From Flammula alnicola (taxonomy: Eukaryota; Basidiomycota; Agaricomycetes; Agaricales; Strophariaceae): a stretch of DNA of 64,000 nt. This document shows, one piece after another, positions 57,264 through 64,000 of the stretch (position 1 is its first letter; every line of letters begins with the position of its first letter). Location of the stretch: the NCBI GenBank assembly GCA_015499995.1, contig JADNRV010000153.1:62001-126000 (forward strand), written 5' to 3'. Under the pieces are notes generated by a model. The model saw nothing but the letters and a program-made list of their open reading frames with translations. It was not told where the DNA came from and ran no database searches. The translations under genes and the position numbers were made by a program.

Positions 57264-57745
57264 ATGTTCAAATTCCAAACTCGTCAACTTGAACTTGAAC
57301 TTGTCTTCTTCTCAATCACTTCGTCGAAGCTCCGTCTCGCACAAAAGTCTGGCTGGAAGAACTGGTGAGTTCTTTCCTTTAGTTTTATTCTGCATGCCCA
57401 GTAAACCCCCTTTCATTGCAGGACTTGTGCAGATACCCCAAACGCTCAATGTCGAGCGGAATGTTTGGATCCATGGAGATTCGAGGGGAGCAGGTTTCGA
57501 ACCAAGGTATGTCATATTTTCTCCTTTTCTTTCCTAACCACCAGTCCACTGCTGATTCATTTTGCACTCCTCATGTTCTGTTCTTTCGACCATTGCAGAT
57601 GAAACCGAGTAAGTCCAGTACCTCCCTGTCATTTGAACCAAACCTCAATTTCATAGAACAGAACCAATGCAAGGATACAAGCTATGGGTGCAAAGGGGTC
57701 AACAGGTTCTTGGCTGGGTTTTGGGGTTATGATAGCTCTATATAG
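57264..57745 (+). CDS. Candidate novel small protein (110 aa)
   Basis: Exons 57264-57364, 57422-57506 and 57599-57745, with canonical GTGAGT...CAG and GTATGT...CAG introns, read in one frame from ATG to TAG. The product starts MFKFQTRQLELELVFFSITS, has a Cys-containing middle (WTCADTP, QCRAECLDPW), and ends FLAGFWGYDSSI. No recognised domain. Support comes only from the in-phase splicing; the gene sits between a Mutator-like and hAT-like elements, so it might be a remnant. Confidence 0.38.
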
Positions 57746-57937
57746 CTTCACTTTAGTACATGTGTAGTGTCTGACATATAATATATTGTTTTATGTGCTT
57801 TGTAAATGATTGGAATGACTAGATATGACTTTTATATGACTATTTTCGCAACGAAATGGCCGCATATTCGGTCTGACTGATGTTTGACTAGTGTGTGACC
57901 TGCGTCTGACAATTTACTGACTATAGACAACATTAGC

Positions 57938-58340
57938 TAGTGATGGGCACGGGTAACCCACGGGCGATTTTTTGTCGACCCGCACCCGTACCCGCCAAAA
58001 CCCGCACCCATGGCACGGGTACGGGATCCCGTGCTTGCAGGTGCGGGTTTGCAGGTGACCCGTGCGGTTTGATGGGACGTCGTGAGAACTTGTGCTATTG
58101 TAAAATGTTGAATTAGAATTAGAATAAATTTTATCAAACTACATTACATAATTAACTATTCTGGTAACTAAAGAACATTTTTGACACACATTTCGGAGTT
58201 TTCCGTGTGCCGGCCGAAAACCCGTGACCCGGCTCATGGTACGGGTTTGCCTGAGGGTGACTCAATTCCCACCCGCACCCGTACCCGCTAGACCCGTACC
58301 CGCAAACCCGCACGGGTGTCGATACCCGTGCCCATCACTA
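57938..58340. mobile_element. hAT-like miniature transposon (403 bp) with 8-bp target duplication
   Basis: Perfect terminal inverted repeats TAGTGATGGGCACGGGTA; flanked on both sides by the 8-bp duplication ACATTAGC (57930-57937 and 58341-58348). Sub-terminal regions are full of ACCCGCACCC and ACCCGTACCC words in opposite orientations, probably transposase-binding repeats. No open frame for a transposase; non-autonomous. Confidence 0.92.
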
Positions 58341-58764
58341 ACATTAGCCTGTTCCCGCAAGTCAAAAATGTGTTCCCCAAAGCAGATAATAGTCAGTAAA
58401 AGGTAAGTTGTTCTATTTTCGACTATTTCGCGACCAATTCATGACCAACTACTGACTTCATTTTTTACTGAGTGTCAACGCTTGAGGGCCCTAGATTATT
58501 TGGCGACAAGTAGGTTCTTAATCTGTGTCATGGAGGATCATGTGGTGGCAGCACAGGTGAGGTTGAGAGGATCATGATGCAAGGTCGTGGCGATCAGTGC
58601 CCCTTCCTTTCAAGGCACCCTCGAGACCTTGACTGTCTTGTCTTGAAACTTGTGTTCAAGTCCGCAAAGGGGGAAAGCGAAGGAACTTATAATAGCTTGT
58701 TGAAAAGGCTTGAAAAGAGCGAGCTTTGAGCTTGAAAATCTTTGATTCTAATTTCTGATTCCTT

Positions 58765-59192
58765 TAGGGTTGCGGAACTTATTCCTCGACCTACATGTAA
58801 CTATGTAATTTACAAAATCCGCAATTTTGGACGGCATGTAATGTAATTTACATGGTAATTTACATGCCTACATTTTCCCACGCCAAAACACGTGACTGCC
58901 GCCTGTTGTCTGCAGAAATTCTAATCTGATAACGTTACCGTGCTCCAACCGTGCTCCCATCTCTAGACCCACTCGCGGGGCTCGAAAGTATCTCCCAGGT
59001 GCTCAGCCTCATCCTGTGTAATAACCAGTACCTCCTCCTTTGATAGCCGTCTACACAAAATAAATCACGTGGGGAATTTTATGCATAAAATGCAAGGCCG
59101 ATTTCTGGATTTGCATAAAATAGGTAATTTACATGTAAATTACATTGTAACTTACACTTGGGTACTTATTCGGAGTTTTTTCCGCAACCCTA
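58765..59192. mobile_element. Second hAT-like miniature transposon (428 bp) with 8-bp target duplication
   Basis: Terminal inverted repeats TAGGGTTGCGGAA; flanked by the 8-bp duplication GATTCCTT (58757-58764 and 59193-59200). Sub-terminal palindromic words AATTTACATG recur at both ends. Different terminal sequence from the element at 57938, so mobilised by another transposase. No coding capacity. Confidence 0.88.
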
Positions 59193-59399
59193 GATTCCTT
59201 GAAGTTCAAGAAAACCAGCTGGGTCACGTGTCATGTAGGGCAGTCTTTGAATTTTATTTTAATTTATGTACGCCGCTATTTCAACATTTCGCCAAAATGG
59301 CGGGGTATACGACCTTGATACGACCATGAATCTGATACTCTGATTCTTTTCTCACTGTATCTTTGGTAACTTGCCCAGTCTTTCCCAAGAACTTCTTCC

Positions 59400-61074
59400 A
59401 TGGATCCCCGCTTCGCCCACTGCACATGCAAGACGGTCAAACAATCCAAGGGCGTTTCGAGTTCAAGTTGCCTTCCAACTTGTCAGGCAGTTCGAGCCTG
59501 GCAGGAGATGGTCTCGACTCTACCACCCCACAAGGCAGTGGCAGAAGCTGCGAAGGTGGACCCCATGTCTCCGCTTGTCAACGCAGTGGCGACCAAAGCC
59601 GGCAACCCATTATACCGTCGTGCGGGGGCACCAGCGATGTTTGTCAAACACATGCTGAACAGCAAACCCACGGACCCGGATGCGCTCGATGTCCCATACT
59701 GGAAGAACCCCGTCATGGGTCTTGGCAACACACTTGCTGGGATTCTACGTGAAAATAGTGAAGTTCAAGATGCCGCGATACTTCAAGAGTTGCGTGCGGC
59801 CTATCCCAGAATCATCGATGTTCTTTGGCGCGACTTTGCTCTCTTGAAGCAGCCCGGATCGGACGGCGATGAGAGCAGGATCAGTGTATCGAATATGATT
59901 CGGGCTTTTCTCAAAGATCGGACCTTCAAGCGGTACATAAATGATTTTTTATCTGACGAAATTTTACTCATCCAGCATAGGGCAGTGGTCGAGGTGAAGA
60001 CCATCACCATTGTGGTACAATGTTGGCTGGAGACAACCCCGGATTCTTGTTCACGAGCTATATCGCGAATATCTACGACAGATGCCATGACGGTCCTTTT
60101 CTCGTCACTGAACAACCCACCTCCTGAATACCTGGACATCGCATTCAAAGCTTTTGACACGTCGTACCTTATTTCCCGAGTTGTTTCATACCTCAAGGAC
60201 AAGAACCTGTCGGGGACCGACCTGACCCAGGAGGTACCATTACTCTCCCACTTCATCGTTCGTAAAGAACCTTTCCTCGCTCCTTTTGTCAGAGGACGTG
60301 TCCATAAATACCTCATGGCCGCCACACTTCGCCACCTGAAATCTAGTGGACAGAATCCGGAGCTCATCGAGCAGATTCTCGAGGACGCAGCGATCTTCAC
60401 AGAGTCAGCGAAGACTTTCTCCTTATGAAAATCTACTGATCGTGACCACTTTCCAGTCGATTGACCACCAGCGCAGACGATCCGGTGGAGATGTTCACCA
60501 AACTCTTTTCCAGCACATGTATGGCCGAGGTTGGCGTAGCCGGTCTCAAAGTGACGAGCAAAGTTCCCACTCAAGGCCACAATGGGCCCATTGAGCCCTG
60601 GTTCGATATCTTCGAGCGCGTCTGGCACTGCATCACCTGCGAGACGCCGCACGGGCGGTGCAGGTATCAAGCCACGCCTGCGATGATGCAAGCAGCGAAA
60701 GCGGCCTTTGAGCCGCTCGCAATACCGATGTTGCGCTGGCTCCGTGTCGACGAGGCGCAGCACCAGCGGAAATATATTAACCTGTGGTCGCAGATTATCA
60801 GCAAGCTTGGGATGACAGGCGCCTCGATCCGTGAAAGGCACCGCCTGGAGAGGAAGTGTTGTAATATAATTTGTCCGGCACGCGTTGAGGGTGTAACGAC
60901 AGGGAAGAAGTCATCGTGCGCCCTCTGCCAATCAGTATATTACTGCGATCGAGCGTGTCAGAAGGAGTAAGTGTTTTTCTCTATCTAGCGATGCAAGCTC
61001 ACAATCTATATCGTTTCAGAGACTGGAAGAACCATAAGGAGGAGTGCAAGCGGATGGCGGCCATGGCTCAATGA
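59400..61074 (+). CDS. MYND zinc-finger protein
   Basis: Exons 59400-60403, 60457-60966, 61020-61074 give 522 residues. The first 470 residues are helical and resemble the poorly conserved N-terminal part of mushroom MYND proteins (AAYPRIIDVLWRDFALL, FDIFERVWHCITCETP). The C-terminal MYND finger spans the last splice: CCNIICPARVEG..., CALCQSVYYCDRACQKE, then DWKNHKEECKRM, with the expected Cys/His spacing. MYND fingers bind Pro-rich peptides in regulatory partners; no SET domain is present, so this is not a SMYD-type methyltransferase. The family is greatly expanded in Agaricomycetes; the role is unknown. Converges with the GH30 gene, 361 bp between stops. Confidence 0.9.
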
Positions 61075-61435
61075 GAGGATTGCCTTGCTTTATGACTGAT
61101 TTTATGATCATTTTTGTTTTATATTTAGCAGATCAGAGAATATTGCATGGTATATCAATTTCGAGTTTCGTGGTAGTAACAAGGACCTACCTATGTATAT
61201 ATACAAGCAATTGGGATAGTTATGATTGAAAGGGGGCAACAAATACCCCATCGTCTAACTTGTTTAAAACACCGTGAGTGCTAATAAGAACAAAGTTAAT
61301 GGAGCAATTTGGGTACAAATCGATGAATAAGTTATACGGCGGTTCAGATGCTGCCTCCAATCGTGAAATAGAAGATAGATTAGGTATCGTGATAAACGAA
61401 GCACTAAGTTGGACGCGTCTGGTGGCATCAAGTCA

Positions 61436-63961
61436 TTATTTCAAGGCTTGAGCGTGGATACTTAGTACTACCTTGATCCTCATCGAGTTTGACCTGACAG
61501 AATTAGTTGTGTTGTATGTAGTCGCCTTGATTGCATCGGGCGAAGTGGCATTCTGGAAGCCTGGAACGCCTCTTGCACTCGCTGCATTTCCAGTTGCAGG
61601 TGCAAACCACCATAAAGTTGTCACGCCTACAGGGAAGGTATATGTGGCCTGCGTATACACAAAGTCGAGGATCAAAAAGACATAAAATCGTTGATGAAAA
61701 CAATTCTGACCTGCATTCCTCGGAACTCAATCGTCGTAGTCACTGGTTGTGGGTTCCAGGTAGTAGATGCACTATCGTCCCCTTATAAAAGTGGAAATAT
61801 CAGAACGAGGTGCCCTGATTGGATAAGTTATAGGCCGACTTACAATTCAAAACGACAATCGAGTATCTTAACCAATCACTCGAGGACACTCGACCTGTAA
61901 CATAGGCTCCTACTCGTAGCGCCCAGCTCAGAGACCCTCCGACAGTAACACCGATTCGTTGTCCGTAAGGACCTCCAGCGTCCTTCGGAATGATCGCCTT
62001 CGAGGCTTGTGCCATGGAATAAACTATGACAAGTTAACCGGATCCATGAATATCAGTTTCAAAGCGACTCACATTCTTGGTTGAATGAATAGCTGCCATC
62101 ACTGTTCACGGTAACCATAGGACGACATCCATTGCCGCCGCAGCTGTTCGTACCAGGCAACTTGGGGTTTCCATTACCATCAGCTGCGATGCTCCACATG
62201 AGTCCCTATTGGCCCGTATTCGGCTTCGATTCTCAAGTTAGCAAAGGGTGTCATACTGATTGAGAGAAGTGCTCTAAGCTTCCGATCCACCTTGCACAAT
62301 CCCAGCTTCATCTTGCAGTCAGATAAAGCGAACACGACGTCTTACAAGTTATCCATATACCACTAAATCTCATGAGCAATGGAAGCCACAATATTTAGAT
62401 ATAAACCTTACCTTGATATCACTCCACCAATCAGATCCAATGGTACCTGCGCACTCAGTGAAATAGATGGCCTATGCGCCAAAGAAAATCGATCAATGAT
62501 GGAAGGCAGGTAGGAAAGTAGTTTTTTTACCTTCGATGGAAATGCATTGTGGAACTGGTCTGATTAGAGACCGAGCCTGCGTAGCAATGGAAGGACACCC
62601 CTGTGAAGGCACTTGCATATGAATTCATCTTATCAAGGAGGTGAGTCTCGTGAGACCAGGTACATGAAAAATTGGTAAAGAAAACTCTCACCAATTGTAC
62701 CGGATAAGCACCAGCGTCGTCCCAGTTGTGCTGAAATATGTTCTTCATTGAACTATACTACTAGGCTTAAATTAAAGAACGGACCTCGTATCCCACGATT
62801 TTGACGCTCGAGAGGCCATTTGAATTAGGAGGTTCCTAAGAGTGGTGCCGATCTGGCCTTCTACATCTGCACTCATGGTGCATGTTGGATAGGTCGGGTT
62901 ACTGTTTTGCGGTTCATTCTGTAAGAGACTTTAAGACATTATATAACCACGACAGTCGGGCTACTGACCTGGATAGAGATCGCGTAGATAGGAAATCCTT
63001 TGCTTTGAAGCCCTGGACGGCTTTCAGGAGGTACGTAGGATCTATGCTCGAACACTTCATAGTCTGCGCCACGTCACAGAAGTGAGATAAGGTACTAACA
63101 GGAGCCAATATATTGCGACTGCAAAGATCCACCATTCATAGTACCACTATCTTTCATCCAACCAGGCTGGGAGTCATAAAAGTTAGTTGACATGATCGCT
63201 ACGACATTCCTCGGCTTACCGGAGACCATGGAAGTAAGTGGATCTTGATCAAGCTGTTCGTTGACTGAATATCCTTGAGTACTGAGAAGACATATGAAGG
63301 AACGTTGTTGATGTTGAAATTGTTAAAACTGGTGTCTCCGCTGGTGTCGTCCAAGCTGTACACTAATTATAAATGGATCAAAACCCAATCTAAAAATAGT
63401 TTACATTTACACCTACAGTTCGCCGAGAAGTCCGAGGCGCCTATGGGAACCCGTATGTAGTTCAATCCAGCGGCATTGGCACCGTCAGTGGTTGTGAACA
63501 TATACTGCAATAAGTTCCAATAGTTGCCAGAATTCTTAGTCTAAATCGATTTAGCGTGAGCAAGTGATGCAATTGATAAAAAATGATGCGTACCTTCAGG
63601 TTGTTAAGTGTCAAAGCAGCAGAATCCGCTGATCAAATATGCTGTGAACGAACAGAACAAAGAAAAAGAACAGCGCATACTCAATGAACTACCAAAGCCG
63701 ACGATGGACTGATATAGCGTTCCGTCGTTGATACGATGTCAGCACTTCCGATGGGTCCTGGGGTTACGAAGTTGATGGGAGACGAAGGGGCCAACGATGT
63801 AAAGAGCTTCGATCTCTCCCATGTGTTTGCCACTTTGTAAGCAATGTTAGAAATAATTTGGCGGTGAAAGGTCAGAGAAAAAGACTTACTATGTCCCAGA
63901 TTTGTTGGGAGACCGTTGGAAGCGCGAAGATCGAGAGACCAAAGATCAGCGAGGTACGCAT
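61436..63961 (-). CDS. GH30 glycoside hydrolase (endo-beta-1,6-glucanase type), five apparent frameshifts
   Basis: Secreted retaining hydrolase, probably acting on fungal-wall beta-1,6-glucan or a related glucan. Seventeen exons: 63961-63890, 63832-63681, 63628-63594, 63540-63417, 63362-63220, 63166-63100, 63041-62969, 62918-62785, 62730-62692, 62628-62531, 62471-62412, 62362-62346, 62290-62257, 62205-62073, 62023-61844, 61781-61711, 61648-61436. Signal peptide MRTSLIFGLSIFALPTVS. Landmarks: LYQSIVGFGSSL, NYIRVPIGASDFSAN, HLLPWSPPGWMKDSG, acid/base Glu in SIQNEPQNSNPTYP, nucleophile Glu in IYFTECAGTIGSDWW, and the beta-sandwich end (RIGVTVGGSLSWALRVGAY, TTIEFRGMQ). One-base losses are needed near 63824, 63730, 62997, 62825 and 62553 to keep the frame. 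Active-site residues are intact. Substrate is inferred from the family only. Confidence 0.9.
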
Positions 63962-64000
63962 TGCTGTGTAACTTGTCGAAACACACCTTCAGTCAGTTCA

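Noticed and set aside
59801..60841. 346-codon minus-strand open frame opposite the MYND gene
   Set aside because: Antisense shadow; the plus strand has in-phase introns and a complete zinc finger.

Overview
This is a stretch of nuclear DNA from a filamentous basidiomycete, most probably an Agaricomycete. The evidence is dense short introns (about 40-65 nt, GT-AG), a cellulose-binding family 7 cellobiohydrolase, a GH30 beta-glucanase, a trifunctional folate-synthesis gene, an F-box-like protein of mushroom type, an expanded-type G-protein alpha subunit, and several small transposons with intact target duplications. No bacterial operons, rRNA, tRNA or CRISPR array were seen.

Layout. 1-5.2 kb: 3' part of a G-alpha gene, a small secreted chorismate mutase and a Ser-rich hypothetical. 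5.8-18.4 kb is a compact housekeeping block: exopolyphosphatase PPX1 (-), an APH-type kinase (-), ER membrane complex subunit EMC2 (-) divergent from FOL1 (+, 125 bp apart), an F-box-like gene (+), signal peptidase SEC11 (+), and the first of two hemerythrin genes (-), with a decayed third hemerythrin copy beside it. 19.8-20.7 kb: second hemerythrin. 23.3-29.0 kb: one very large Zn2Cys6 transcription factor rich in polyglutamine. 29.0-41.6 kb: a gene-poor stretch with degenerate tandem repeats and two small inverted-repeat elements. 41.7-50.9 kb: mitochondrial Obg GTPase (-), protein kinase (-) divergent from CDC20 (+), then the GH7 cellobiohydrolase (-). 52.7-55.1 kb: a small unknown gene (-) divergent from a tiny gene whose product carries a ubiquitin-like RLRGG motif and a cysteine-rich tail, then a multi-pass membrane protein. 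56.2-59.2 kb: a cluster of three non-autonomous transposons (one Mutator-like with 9-bp target duplication, two hAT-like with 8-bp duplications). 59.4-64.0 kb: a MYND-finger protein (+) and a GH30 glycoside hydrolase (-).

Functional picture. The core genes cover folate synthesis, ER protein insertion and processing (EMC2, SEC11), mitochondrial ribosome assembly (Obg), cell-cycle control (CDC20) and polyphosphate turnover. The secreted genes (GH7, GH30, chorismate mutase) point to plant- or fungal-wall degradation or host interaction.

Quality note. The GH7, GH30 and EMC2 genes contain about eleven apparent one-base deletions, nearly all in short homopolymers, while large neighbouring genes (FOL1, CDC20, the transcription factor) read cleanly. 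Either these reflect local sequence errors or recent inactivation of the two hydrolases; the sequence alone does not decide.
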